Part shown: in pieces, positions 22,814-33,576 of the stretch
Position numbering within the stretch: position 1 is the first letter of the stretch
Layout: each line of letters opens with the position of its first letter
NCBI GenBank assembly: GCA_010093485.1
Contig: MU001510.1
Span: 885,709 to 949,708 of the forward strand
Length of the DNA stretch: 64,000 nt
DNA from: Karstenula rhodostoma CBS 690.94
Taxonomy: Eukaryota; Ascomycota; Dothideomycetes; Pleosporales; Didymosphaeriaceae
Reading direction: 5' to 3'
The notes under the pieces: generated by a model
Told to the model about the DNA's origin: nothing
Database searches by the model: none
What the model saw: only the letters and a program-made list of their open reading frames with translations
Position numbers and translations under genes: made by a program

Positions 22814-24929
22814 GTCGAAGGCAGCGGCCCCGTCAAAGGTTGGCTGACTTTAGGGTAGGAAATGGAAAGAATGTTTAACTTGGAGGATCTTTATATACTT
22901 AGGTAACTAGGGGATATCGGTTAAAAGCTGGGTGAACAAGCTTTCGCAAACAGAAAACGAGAGACGTGTACTGCCTCGGAAGCAAACGCTCCTACTGAGG
23001 CAGTCCGATTATATTCATGCTCATAAAATATGTGGTGGGTAAAAGAAGCCACTTCACGCCAACTAAATACGAAGACCAGAACGTATTTTTCATGGGACAC
23101 TTGATCATAAACAATTATTGTTTTCCGGATCCGGAATGTTCCTGCAAGTTCTCCTGGCCACGCCCTTAGCAACTCTACCCCCCCTGTCCCTGGCTCAAGC
23201 TCCAGATACGCTCCCGGCACAAATAACTCCTACTGGGGTCCAATCGTCCAGCACCGACCTATATTCTCTCCATCGACAAACTCCACACCTTTCATACCTC
23301 CATTAGATTGGAGGAAAGTATCAGCCGCCATCCCCGAGTTTGTGGCGCGGAACGATCTCCCACATCGGCGGGCCGCTGGACGACACTGGTTTCACTGAAT
23401 CCCCTGCAGTCGCATGTGCGGGTGCGCTGTCAAATGGAAGGTTGTATTGGTCCCAGCCGGTGAGCTTAGTGGAGCCCATAGTGACATAGCCTGGGATTGC
23501 CCTTTTTCCGGTCAGAGGCGTCGTTATTGTGAAAGCTGTTCTGTCTAGTGTTCACGCACCAACTTCAACGACTGCAACCTTCGTCTACCCACTTACGACG
23601 CTTCATTTTGTGATACCTTTGGGCGGGAGTCCATCTTTATCTATTACTTTACAGGATAGCACTTTGTGGTTCGTGTCAACAATCGGAAATCATAACGACT
23701 GCAAACCTCTCGGCGTCTAGCTTATTACATGGTTATTAACTGGGGATGTTCATTTTGCACAAACGATTCACGGCAAGCGCAAGAGAAGATACCCGGTTCA
23801 GTGTCTCGGAAGTGTTGCGTCTCATGCTCAATATCTCTCTTGGGCTTTCAGAGAAACCTGAAAGCAGAATCTTACAAAACATCGTGAACTAGGCAGACGT
23901 TTGCTCAGGTGGCGATGATTCTGTTCCTCGAGTTGAGGCCAAAAAAGATAACACCAGGCACGACGCCTTCCTGGAAACCTGTTGAAAACGCTGAAAATTT
24001 CGGCGAGTTCTTTGGCAGAAGCTGTGCATCTCTGCTAAGAAACTTGGAGCATCTACAAGCTTCACGGGAAGCTGATCACTACCTGTCGCACATGGACTGA
24101 GGACTCCTCAAATAGTCTTCATGCGGACCAGCTTGAGCCGAACCTCGATACTGAGCTTTTTGGAACATATTCCGACCACAACCGAGAGATACTTTACGAC
24201 GTTGGCTTTACAGACGTAGGGTATGACTGGGTACAATCTTGTTTTCTCTGCACCAGATAGAAAACATCTGTTGATGAACGTAGAATACGTGGGACACGTT
24301 AATCGAGAAAGTCAATACCGACGGACCGATGTACTAACCGTGGAGCTCTGCAGCCTGCACTTAGCTGAGCTGTGCAGGATCTTATATCTCAGTTGTCTGG
24401 AAATCACTAAGAATGAATGACTCGGCATTTATAAAATGGCCATCATACACTAGACTTACTACACGGCGGTACAGAGCCTGTAGCGGAAGCAAGTCCCGGC
24501 CAGCTTGAATTATCACCTCAGTTTGTGATAGGATACTCAATGCTATGACTCGTGTGTCTAGCCAGACCTGGTATTAGTCGGTGTGCCTCTTGTATGCCAA
24601 CTCCAACGGCAACGGCAGCGTGCAACCGTTGTACACAAAAAGGGTAATCCTCTAACCGTGTTTATCCAAGTAGCTTGGCCAATGCATTCTGCAGCATTTC
24701 GATTGGTACGTACTTCGATGTCTTATCGTGAATGCCTTGATTGGAAGGTCGCATGCTCTAATCTTCAGCTTACTCAGGTACGTATCAGGATGCACGTCTT
24801 GTGTTGCGCGGGGTCGACAAGGATCACCAACCTCAGACTTATCGCTCATATATGAGCTCCCATGTAGACTGGCAGCCGGTAAGAGTGTCTCTATTCTGGC
24901 TGCCTCCGAATCAGGCTTCTACGCTCGAT
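22814..24929. other. Decayed 2.1-kb stretch
   Basis: No intact gene. At 23136 a frame begins with a signal-peptide-like segment (MFLQVLLATPLATLPPLSLAQ) but stops after 56 codons. Nearby frames have protein-like pieces (PPLDWRKVSAAIPEFVARNDLP at about 23290-23355; LEPNLDTELFGTYSDHNREILYDVGF at about 24135-24210), broken by stops. These are consistent with relics of one or two genes, probably secreted, and with the decay seen in the next locus. No family assigned. Confidence 0.35.
22889..22897 (-). promoter_or_regulatory. TATA-like box of BTB gene
   Basis: Minus-strand TATATAAAG, about 75 bp upstream of the ATG at 22813. Confidence 0.4.
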
Positions 24930-26984
24930 ATGATCGCAGTTATTGTTTGCGCTCTCGTGGTCGCGTTCGTCACTTCTGTCGCCAGATCCGCGTGCATACC
25001 CGAGGTCCCACAAAAGCTACTCTCCGACCCAGCCATTTTGGAACATCCAGCAGTTGTCTCTGCATTACAAGCGATTGGAGAAAGCTTGGATCAGCTGTTC
25101 ATAAACACGACCCGTGATTCATTAAGCTTTGCTGTTGTGAGTCTTTTGTAATGCATGATTTCTAGTACTGAGGTGTGATCAGGTCCATGCATCTACTCCC
25201 GAGAGCATCTTCACCTATAATCATGGTATACTCAAGATGAATGAGACGCTTTCATATGACAATCAGGACGGAGTGACGAGTGACTCGATATTTCGCATAA
25301 ACTCAATCTCGAAGAACTTCGCTGTCTTCTCAGCGCTGGCAGTTGAAAACCTAGCAAAAGCTCAAACGAATGTCCCGTTTGAGCTCACGCTGGATTCTCC
25401 TGTTCGTCAACTACTACCACAATTTTGGCTTCCCGATAAAGATTGGATCGATGGCGGGCGTGACATCACGCTACGCATGCTCGCTAGTCACAGTTCTGGA
25501 TTATTAAGAGAAGGCTATAGCACTGACTTCAATATGGTTCTTGCTACCGGTAAGGCAGATGCAGATACTATTGGGGCAAAATGGGCAGCCGCAACACTGG
25601 AAGGGGTCATTGAGTATGCTGCAAAAACTCAACTAATGTTTGCACCTGGGCAACGGGCGGGATGTTAGTTATATATATGATGCAGAAGCATGCCACTTAC
25701 TGACGATAGATAGACTCTAATCTTGGCATATCTATACTCGCGAGTAGGTATACCTCGGCACCTTTATATATTGATACTAAATATGCCCTCAGGCTCTGTC
25801 GTGAATTACTACAACAAGATTACCGAGTTGAATCTGAACTGGAGCCAACTTACTATGCAGCAGGTTCTATCTCCGCTGAATATGATACACAGCTTCTTTG
25901 GATCCATCCTGGATGCGTTGCTTCTGGATATAGGTGTTCCGGGAGGACCTAATTGGGCAGACCTTGTTGTGGGCCTTGGATACGACCCCGCAGCTGGCAT
26001 GTGGGTATGTATATTCAGGTGCTCGTCGAGGCCCTAAAGCTAATCATTTCACCTAATAGAGCTTATCGAACGACCTTACTAAGTATCTTTACAATATCTG
26101 GCTTCGCCCAGATCCGGTTCCTCTTATCAGTCTCCCTTAATGTCGATGCGCCTTGCAGCCCAACGTAGCGCTTCCAGATGGCAAGCAGTTTGTAGGACCT
26201 GGCTGGGAAATCGACCTATTTGATGTGGCGATTTCAGCTAATGCGTCTGTGGCTAATAAAACGTATTCGTCGTATGGCAAAGCTGGTGACGGAGGAGGCT
26301 GGTACTCCTGGATAGATGTGGTCCCTGACTTAGGATATGGAGTTATTGTTCTTTTGTAGGTTTCTGGGTCTGCAGACTACGTATCGATCTCTCCGTTGGC
26401 TTTGAAGGCTGAGGCTCACCAGCAACTTATGCCGGCATTTGTAGAGGCACTGACGAGCTAAGTGGAGAAACGCTTTGCCGGGTGGTATGGAGATGGAGAA
26501 GACAGCGGCTTGATCACGGAGGAGGTTAAGACAAATGGGATAAATGGAACAACTTACGCAAAAGTAGTACTCGAAGGGCAAATCCTATACCTACGCGAAC
26601 TCGTCGTGAATGGTAGTAGCGCACTGGAAGGTTTGGATTGCCTTGGCTGGACAGACGATTACCAAGGCCGATATTTCTCTACCCCTGCTGGAGTTGCACT
26701 AACGCCGGTAGAGGGCGCGGCTGAGAATGATGAATTTGGGCCAGGCACTTAGGTGTGGAGAATTATGATTCCGGGGCTGGAGGTTTGCGACTGGTTCGAT
26801 TTTGATGGGTAAGTAACCCCACAACGGAACGATGTATGGAAAGGGCTAACTGTTCCGTGCGCTTGCCAGATATCTGGATAATAATGCCTGGCTACTGGGT
26901 AAAATTGTGTTCGTTGAAAGTGGGGATGGTGTCGATCTGCATTATCCGCCGTTTGATATTATTCTTTCGAGAGTGAAACAATGA
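24930..26984 (+). pseudogene. Beta-lactamase-fold (FmtA-like) gene with four nonsense codons
   Basis: Six exons can be traced: 24930-25136, 25183-25663, 25714-25743, 25793-26004, 26060-26808, 26870-26984, all with GT-AG junctions in frame. The product would be a secreted serine hydrolase of the beta-lactamase/FmtA-like type: signal peptide MIAVIVCALVVAFVTSVARS, the SxxK motif in INSISKNF, the YSN motif at the third exon (YSNLGIS), and later the HSFFG, GWEIDL and GDGGGW regions typical of the family in fungi. The fifth exon contains four in-frame stops: TAA 26138, TAG 26357, TAA 26459 and TAG 26750. Each is a single C-to-T change away from CAA or CAG, i.e. CpA to TpA, the preferred RIP substitution. 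For three of them family memory suggests Gln at that place; the first is less clear. The frame is otherwise open to the natural end, so inactivation looks recent. Confidence 0.8.
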
Positions 26985-27405
26985 GTCGTCGCCAGCGTCG
27001 CTGGGGATGAGTGCTGGCCCCATTTCCTATTCGTTGTCCCAGCCAAACACATCTCGTACCATGGAATAGTCGTTGGCATGTTGTACTGGTCTTGCGGTTT
27101 GCAGCGAGACTTAGGTGGTAGCACCGACCTAGAAGACAACAGCTAATGCATGCATTTATTTTACTAAGAAGTGCAACTACCGTTATCTTCAACGGCCGAG
27201 TGCGTCACAATGCATGCTTATCGCGCTACATCGCCTAAGCCTAAACCGGACGACTCAAACACGCGGCCGAAAAACATGGAGAACTACCTACCGACATCGT
27301 CTTTGTTTCAAAGCTTGTCTTGCATTCGGATCTATAAGTCCATCTGCTTCTCAGTACCTATATCATCTAGGCATAGTCCGACAACCACATATCCATAGAG
27401 GCAAC
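26985..27405. other. Upstream region of NUP gene
   Basis: No gene. A weak TATA-like TATAAG lies at 27333, 73 bp before the NUP start codon. Confidence 0.4.
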
Positions 27406-28632
27406 ATGTTTGCTCGTTCCTTAGCAGCACTTGCTGCGCTGATCATTCCCTTTGTTAGCTCCGACTCGTCCATCAATGGCGCTCATCGAAATTCCGCGAC
27501 AGTCATTGCAAGGAGTGAATACCCTACAGCAAAGGTGGCACCGAAAGTCATAATAGTTAGTATGTTCGATGGAGAAGAAGAAGTCTGGTTCGGCATCCCC
27601 GAATTCAATATCCTGGCCCAAAATATAACAGTTACTGGCTTCTCACCACAGTTTCCGGCTGCGCATTGTACTGAAGATGGTTCCATTTGCCAGGTCGTGA
27701 CTGCAATGGGCGAAATAAATGCTGCAGTCACTATTACATCGCTATGGTTATCACCGCTGTTCGACTTGGAATCAACCTATTTCCTGGTTGCCGGAGTGGG
27801 AGGTGTCAACCCGATGGTCTCTACATTGGGATCAGTCGCACTAGCGCGATATGCTGTACAGGTTGCGCTGCAGTATGAGTTCGACCCTCGCGAGCTACCA
27901 TCAAACTTCTCGACTGGCTATGTACCCCAAGGGAGTTATGCGCCAAACGAATATCCTGGCAGCATATACGGCACGGAGGTGTTTGAAGTCAACGACGCAC
28001 TGCGAAAAGTCGCTGCAGGGTTCGCCAGAACTGCTGTTTTGAACGACAGCGCAGAAGCAGTTGCGTATCGGGCACTGTATGATACACCCGAGGGACTGTA
28101 CGAGGCGGGGACTAATCCTCCAAGCGTGGTCGAGTGCGACGTAACAACAAGCGACAATTATTTCAGTGGCAGATTGCTAGGTGAAACGTTCGGCAACTAC
28201 ACGAAAGTGCTTACGAACGGGACTGGAGTCTACTGCAACACAGCGCAGGAAGACAATGCGACACTGGAAGCTTTGTTGCGTGGCCATATCGCTGGCCTGG
28301 TGGATTTCTCACGCATCATCATTATGCGTACTGCTAGCGATATGGACCGACCATATCCTGGGGAGGCAGCGACAACGAACATGTGGTGGAGTAATCAAGG
28401 CGGCTACCCACCTGCGCTGAGAAATCTCTATCTGGCCGGCGTGAAGATTATTGAGGGGATTGTGGGCGGGTGGAATGAGACCTTCGCGGAAGGAGTCAAT
28501 GCGACGAACTATGTGGGCAACATACTCGGGAGTATAGGCGGAACGCCTGATTTTGGACCGGGGCCTGTCTCTCTAGGAAAAGCAGCTAAGAGCAAGAGGG
28601 CAACGAAAAGATCTACCAGGAAGCATTTGTAG
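27406..28632 (+). CDS. Purine nucleoside permease family protein (NUP)
   Basis: A single exon of 408 aa starting at ATG 27406 (MFARSLAALAALIIPFVSS is a signal peptide). The frame is open upstream, but the signal peptide argues for this start. Family features: KVIIVSMFDGEEEVWFGIPEFN, VTAMGEINAAVTITSLWLSP, YFLVAGVGGVNP (the nucleoside-phosphorylase-like glycine loop), SDNYFSGRLLGETFGNYT and IMRTASDMDRPYPGEAA. The family (PF06516) was named for a Candida nucleoside permease and has a nucleoside phosphorylase fold. In the canonical view the protein is secreted or surface-associated and helps purine nucleoside uptake; a direct enzymatic role is possible. The basic tail (KAAKSKRATKRSTRKHL) is unusual and may be lineage-specific. 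The gene is intact although its upstream neighbour is dead. Confidence 0.9.
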   Translation: MFARSLAALAALIIPFVSSDSSINGAHRNSATVIARSEYPTAKVAPKVIIVSMFDGEEEVWFGIPEFNILAQNITVTGFSPQFPAAHCTEDGSICQVVTAMGEINAAVTITSLWLSPLFDLESTYFLVAGVGGVNPMVSTLGSVALARYAVQVALQYEFDPRELPSNFSTGYVPQGSYAPNEYPGSIYGTEVFEVNDALRKVAAGFARTAVLNDSAEAVAYRALYDTPEGLYEAGTNPPSVVECDVTTSDNYFSGRLLGETFGNYTKVLTNGTGVYCNTAQEDNATLEALLRGHIAGLVDFSRIIIMRTASDMDRPYPGEAATTNMWWSNQGGYPPALRNLYLAGVKIIEGIVGGWNETFAEGVNATNYVGNILGSIGGTPDFGPGPVSLGKAAKSKRATKRSTRKHL

Positions 28633-29031
28633 AGGTGACAAGCCAGCAAGGATTCAAAAACTTCAAAAGGAAAACAAAACCCAAGCGAAGTGCAGTTGAT
28701 TTATATATCGACATGATTAGGGTATCATCTATCCGTGTTGAAAAACGGGTCACAAAAAGCCCAATCCTGACTAAGAACAAAGAAAAAGGCCGCTTTCCAC
28801 GCTGTCCATCTCTCGTAAAATCACAGCATGTCCAAGAACATTGCCCAACCAGCACGTGAAAAGAACAAGAAAACCGAGACAGGATCTTTACGCTCCACTG
28901 AACCCATCCGTTTCCATCATAAGTGGAAAGTCGTCCCTCACAAAAACCGTTCATCGTAAGGTAAAGACTGTACCATGTAATCCAACTCTTCCATTCGGAA
29001 GCACCAGTCTTCCCGACGCACCATCCAAGAG
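28633..29031. other. Convergent 3' flanks, no gene
   Basis: Between the stop codons of the NUP gene and the coiled-coil gene. No supported frame. Confidence 0.5.
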
Positions 29032-31479
29032 TTACCCGTTGGTTGTCTGCCTTGCCGCGTTCTTCTTCGCGGGCTTGAACGAGAACTCAATCGTAAGATC
29101 CTTCTGCAGCGCCTTCAGTCGCACGTCCTCGTTCCTAAGTTTCTTCTTCTCGCCCTCAAGTGCAGTTTCTCCATCCCGGCAATCCTTCTCGAGGGCTTCG
29201 CAGTCCGCAATGAGTTGCTCCAGGATCTGCTGGTTCTTCCTGGGCTCTTCGGTATCCGTAGGAACCCTGACCGGGACTGTCCCCTCATGAGAAGGCTCAG
29301 GATGGCTGGGGCGTGTTTGTGTCGTGCTTGTTTTGGCAATCCAATTGCGGAGTTCTTGCTGCAACAAGACGTCCTGTTTCTTCTGCATCGTGTCGATTCG
29401 CTTCTGGCACTCCAGCAAACGCGTCTTGAGCCCGGAAACTTGGTTTTGCGCCGCTTCGAGAGTCTGGGCTTGCTTCACGATGCCTAACCTAACGTTCGGG
29501 CGGTCCTTCGTGCTCTCCTGCATCACTGGATTTGTATCACGTGAGCTCTCGTGATGCTCCGCCTTCAGTGTGGTTTCAGAGGCCTTGCTACGCTGTAAGG
29601 CCAACACCTCTGTTTGGTGCTTTTCCACCAGCGTGTTAGTCTCGGCCTCCTTTTCCGTGAGCTCCTGTTCGAGGCTTTGAATCCTATCGTGACTAGATTG
29701 GACCCGCTTGGCCAGTGTATCTATCTCGGCCTCTTTGTCTCCGAGGCTCCGTTCGAGGCTCCTGGTCTTATCTTCTTTGGATTGGACCTGACTGACCAGT
29801 CCATCGATTTTGGTTTCTTTCGCTCGGAGTTGCTTCTCGAGGCTGTTGGTCAAATTACGATGTGTAGATTGTAAGTATCCGAGCCTGGCATCCCTCGCAA
29901 CTATCTCTTGCTGGATACGATCTCGTTGGGCCATCAGTGATTGAATATCCGAAGTCAGGGAAGTCACTCTACTATTCCCCATTGACACCTGGTCTGTGAG
30001 TCGGAGGATTTCGGCTGTTTGCTGCAAATCCGAGTAGTTAGGCGTCCATGTTTTCTTCGTGAGGTTTTGCCAGTACAGCGTATTATACACGTATCGTTCA
30101 TACACTCGCTTCTCAATTTTCACCCTCTCAGTGTTTAGGTCAGTATGCAGCTGCAGAACTTTAGCCGTGTATTCTTCGTACTTCTGGGATGCTGAAGCGT
30201 TGAATTCCTCCCGACATGCTGCAAGCGCTTCTTCATGTTCTTCATTGAGTCGGTCCCTCGTTGTCCGCAGCTGCGCTTCGTAGGCTTCCCTCTGCTTTTC
30301 TCCGGTAGATTCAATCTCTTTGATTGCTGTCGCATGCTGATCCTTAAGTCGCGTGATATCTGCGTTGTGTTCCTCTTCGCAGACTTTCCTCTCATCTGCC
30401 CGTGCAGATTCTTCGCAAGTCTCAATCTCAGTTGCATGTTTTCTTGCAAGCTGGCCGATCATATCATTGTGCTTCGCCTCGCAAGCCTCCTTTTCATTTC
30501 TGCGTGCAAATCTCTCAATGCTCATCATTGCGTCTGCATGTTCTTTGAGTTTTGTCGTCGCCGCCCGAGCTCGTTCCTCGCATACTTTGATCTTGGCCTC
30601 GTGCACGCTCGTGAGCTGACTTTGCACTTCCTGGCGTGTTTTCTCGTAGACTTCCTTCTCTATTGTCTTTATGGCTTGTTTCATCTCTTCAACTGCACTA
30701 AAATGCTCCTGCTGCAGGCGGACAACTCGCTGCTTCGCGTTTGAGTGTTCCTTCTGCAGCCTCGCCAACTCGAGCCTAGTGTTCTCGGAATCGCGTTGGC
30801 ATTGCTCTTTCAGCTCACGTTCAACCTGGACTTGCTCTTCTTGTCCTTTCAACTCCAACTTGAGTTCTTCGTATTGCACTTGTAATTTTTGCCGCTCAAC
30901 TGCACTATCATTCATTTTGGCGTTGTGATTGCTCTCTGCTTCGGTAAGTTTTTCCTGTAGCTCTTCCTTCAGCCAACGTTGGTTCCGGACTTGATCGTCT
31001 TGCTGTTTCAGCTCCAACATGAGCGTATTGAGTTGCGCCAGTAGTTCTTGACGCTCCGCTTCAGCCTTCTTCGTTCCGACACTATAATTTCTCACTTCGT
31101 CGGAAATGTGTACCTCGAGTTGCTCCTTCAACTGACGTTCGTCGTGGACCCGCTTTTCTCGCTCTATCAATTCCAGATTGAGCTTCTCACACTGCATGCG
31201 CAACTCTTGGATCTCTCCTGTAGCCTCCTTAGTGCTGTTGTTGCGAATGCTTTCTGCATTTGTGAGTTGTTTTCTCAGCGCCGCCGTCTCGTTCGTCGTG
31301 TCCTCTCCAAGCTTGCCATATTTCGCATTTAACGCCCAGAAGCTTTGCTTGAGAACGCTCTCCCGCTCGGAGTATTCTACATCTAGCTCGTTTACTGCAG
31401 TATTGTATGCTCTTTGCAGTATCTCGATCAGCTCGTCTGAAGGAGGGCCGGGGCCAGACCAGCGCGACGACTGCGGCAT
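29032..31479 (-). CDS. Long coiled-coil protein
   Basis: One uninterrupted frame of 815 aa, starting at ATG 31479 (MPQSSRWSGPG). Almost the whole length is heptad-like, Glu/Lys/Gln/Leu-rich sequence: LRKQLTNAESIRNNS, EELKLELKGQEEQ, then QRDRIQQEIVARDARLGYL, SLEKQLRAKETKIDGLVSQ. One less-coiled segment occurs at about 470-510 (NTLYWQNLTKKTWTPNYSDL). There is a short Pro-rich break (TRPSHPEPSHEGTVPV) near 725-740, then a final coil. No motor, SMC ATPase or membrane segment is visible. Similar architectures occur in tethers, septum and spindle-pole proteins, but I assign none. The frame is completely open, so expression as one polypeptide is likely. Confidence 0.78.
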   Translation of the reverse strand: MPQSSRWSGPGPPSDELIEILQRAYNTAVNELDVEYSERESVLKQSFWALNAKYGKLGEDTTNETAALRKQLTNAESIRNNSTKEATGEIQELRMQCEKLNLELIEREKRVHDERQLKEQLEVHISDEVRNYSVGTKKAEAERQELLAQLNTLMLELKQQDDQVRNQRWLKEELQEKLTEAESNHNAKMNDSAVERQKLQVQYEELKLELKGQEEQVQVERELKEQCQRDSENTRLELARLQKEHSNAKQRVVRLQQEHFSAVEEMKQAIKTIEKEVYEKTRQEVQSQLTSVHEAKIKVCEERARAATTKLKEHADAMMSIERFARRNEKEACEAKHNDMIGQLARKHATEIETCEESARADERKVCEEEHNADITRLKDQHATAIKEIESTGEKQREAYEAQLRTTRDRLNEEHEEALAACREEFNASASQKYEEYTAKVLQLHTDLNTERVKIEKRVYERYVYNTLYWQNLTKKTWTPNYSDLQQTAEILRLTDQVSMGNSRVTSLTSDIQSLMAQRDRIQQEIVARDARLGYLQSTHRNLTNSLEKQLRAKETKIDGLVSQVQSKEDKTRSLERSLGDKEAEIDTLAKRVQSSHDRIQSLEQELTEKEAETNTLVEKHQTEVLALQRSKASETTLKAEHHESSRDTNPVMQESTKDRPNVRLGIVKQAQTLEAAQNQVSGLKTRLLECQKRIDTMQKKQDVLLQQELRNWIAKTSTTQTRPSHPEPSHEGTVPVRVPTDTEEPRKNQQILEQLIADCEALEKDCRDGETALEGEKKKLRNEDVRLKALQKDLTIEFSFKPAKKNAARQTTNG

Positions 31480-32207
31480 CTTGAGCACCTTACGCGCTCC
31501 GAACCCGCTTGATACGGATCAACTCCATAACAAAGGCACGACAGGAGACAACTGCAGCAATCGAGACGACCAAGCGACAGATATGGGACATCCAATCACA
31601 GATTCGGCTAGCGCGCAGTCACGATGAAAAGTCAGCCCAACGTCAGGTTCCGCAAAGTGAGTCTGCCTCTGCCCAACCTTCGGAACAGTCACCCGACGCA
31701 CAAGTACCCAAGGAGCCGCCGCCCATCACCGCATATCCTCAACTTCCAGGCAACCACCAGACCGCAGACCCGACATCAAGCCTTCTCGCGCTTCCATGCC
31801 CGGGCCGGCCCGCACAGCTGGCCCCTCCTGTTGGCGGGGTAGGCTCCTCTAGCACGGACTAGCGTCGCCGCTAGAAAGGCAACCCGACGCGGGTAAGCCA
31901 TCCACCAGTCTTACTCCCCACTTTGTTCTCCATCACCTCCAACACCAACAGGACCAGGAGGCTGTTGGGCTAGGTAACCTAGGGGGCCGGCTCTGTAGAG
32001 GAGCGGCGCGTTGCTTGAAGTGTAGGTAACAATTGTGCCAGCGCGTCTTCGAATAGTGACTGCTCGCGATTGAATTGTTGGGTAGGCAGCAGCACACGCA
32101 CGAATATTTCTTAAGACTATAGAGTCTTGCAGTCTCTTCTTTCTTCACAGACACCCGACCAACACCAACACCACAAGTCGGTGTCCAACGGCGCGCCCTT
32201 CGCGACC
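31480..32207. other. Divergent region holding repeat copy 1
   Basis: Lies between the divergent starts of the coiled-coil and HNH-domain genes. It contains the dispersed repeat at about 31957-32080. Short frames inside it are not supported. Confidence 0.5.
31957..32080 (+). repeat. Dispersed repeat family A, copy 1
   Basis: About 120 bp resembling the complement of 45468-45586. A nearly exact core (GGGCCGGCTCTGTAGAGG, then AGCGGCGCGTTGCTTGAAG) is followed by GAATAGTG.CTGCTCGCGAT and AATTGTTG in both copies. The boundaries are approximate. Compare copy 2. Confidence 0.7.
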
Positions 32208-33576
32208 ATGTCGCGCGCACCGCTCCACGGCAACGGCGAGCCTCCGCTGTCTTTGCCTTACGCACAACCGCCCGCCACACCCGATGTCCCCTCGCTCGTC
32301 CCTGACATTGACGCATCTATCAACACCGTCTCGCCCGCACCGCCGCCGCAGTCAAGCCTCTCCGCCCACAACACAGAGCCGGAATTTCGACGCCCAACTG
32401 CGCCATCGAGTATAGCCTCGCATCGGAGAAAACGCGCCAACGACGACGATGCCGTCTCCCGCACCTCCTCACCAGCTAAGAAGTCGAAAGTGAGCGAATC
32501 GACGTTCACGAACTCGTACAAGGAGCAGCTGCAGACATACTATGGGGGATGCTGCGCGTGCGAGGTCCGCTACTACCTCCACGCTGCCCACGTTATCGAC
32601 AAGGCTGTCGGGCCCGACTTGTCCAAGCTTCAAAGACAAGGGCTGGTCAGCCTGAGAACGCTCGGCGATTTTGAAAATGCCATCTACCTGTGCCCCGCCG
32701 ATCACGCCGCCTTCGATGCCAGAGACCCCGGCCTCATCATTGTGCCTACGTACTTCGACTTCTTCATCGATCACGAGCGTCGCTGGCAGCAGGAGATGCA
32801 GAAGACAACGCCACCAAGGGTTCGCATACCCGTCTTGCCGAATCAATACGCCGCATACTGCGCCGAGATCTCGGGCGAGGAGGAGACTAAAGGGCGCTAC
32901 ACGGCATACATGGTGGTCGACTACAAAGAGGAGGGCAGGATCGGCCCGCCGCGGATGTTGGAGTGGCATGGCGATCCAGGCGCAATTCTCTGGAAAGCGC
33001 GGTGCTTGGCAGTTCTCCAGCTGGGGTCGCTCGAACCAGAGCCAGCGCATCTATTACAGCTGATAGCTGTTAAGAAACAGCTGCGGTATCTCACCGATCT
33101 GCAAGAGGCTGGAGATCTCGAGTGGAAGAGCCGGAGCAACGCTTGTGCCGCGCGTGATCATCCTGCCGGCGGTGGGCCACCGCCAGCAGGCCCTTCCAAC
33201 TACGGCGGCAACAGCGACCAGGGCGACCGCACTAGAGACAATCAGCTTCCTCAACCACCGTCAAGCGGCAGCCCAGGTGCCGCTGGTCTGCATCCATATA
33301 ATCCGCCGTTCTGGAACACGCTATCGCTGCAAAAGGACACTGGGGTGTATCCGCAAATTTGCGGAACTAAACGCAAACAAGCAGACCTCGGCTTTAGCGA
33401 CGACAGCGAGCGCGCAAAGCCTATTGGTAGAACTGGTGCATCTTTACCGCGCCCTCCTGAGAGCCGCCGACAAGCTTACCGCTGGGGAGGATCCACTTCC
33501 TCCACTGAGGAAAATGTACGGTACTGGAACGCTGTTTTCGGCGATACGTCCAGGACTCGCGAGACTCTCTAAATAG
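32208..33576 (+). CDS. HNH endonuclease-like domain protein
   Basis: ATG 32208 (context GACCATGT) is chosen. Residues 1-95 are Pro/Ser-rich and disordered with a basic cluster (RRKRANDD, AKKSKV) that may be nuclear localisation. The domain follows: YYGGCCACEV (112-120), HAAHVI (125-130), NAIYLCPADHAAFD (157-170). This is the pattern of fungal HNH_2-type nuclease domains, in which Cys/His bind structural zinc and the central His acts in catalysis. A further conserved-like region runs to about 290. The frame stays open to 33572 (454 aa). A 40-nt GT-AG intron at 33345-33384 (branch AACTAAAC) would switch to another frame and end at 33576, giving a 442-aa protein with a helical tail (LLVELVHLYRALLRAADKL). 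That tail is more protein-like, so I favour splicing. Most fungal HNH_2 proteins are uncharacterised; some are near mobile elements. Confidence 0.75.

Noticed and set aside
29032..31479. Hydrophobic plus-strand frames such as 30235-30744
   Set aside because: They are antisense to Glu/Lys-rich coiled coil, which produces Leu/Phe/Ser-rich false proteins.
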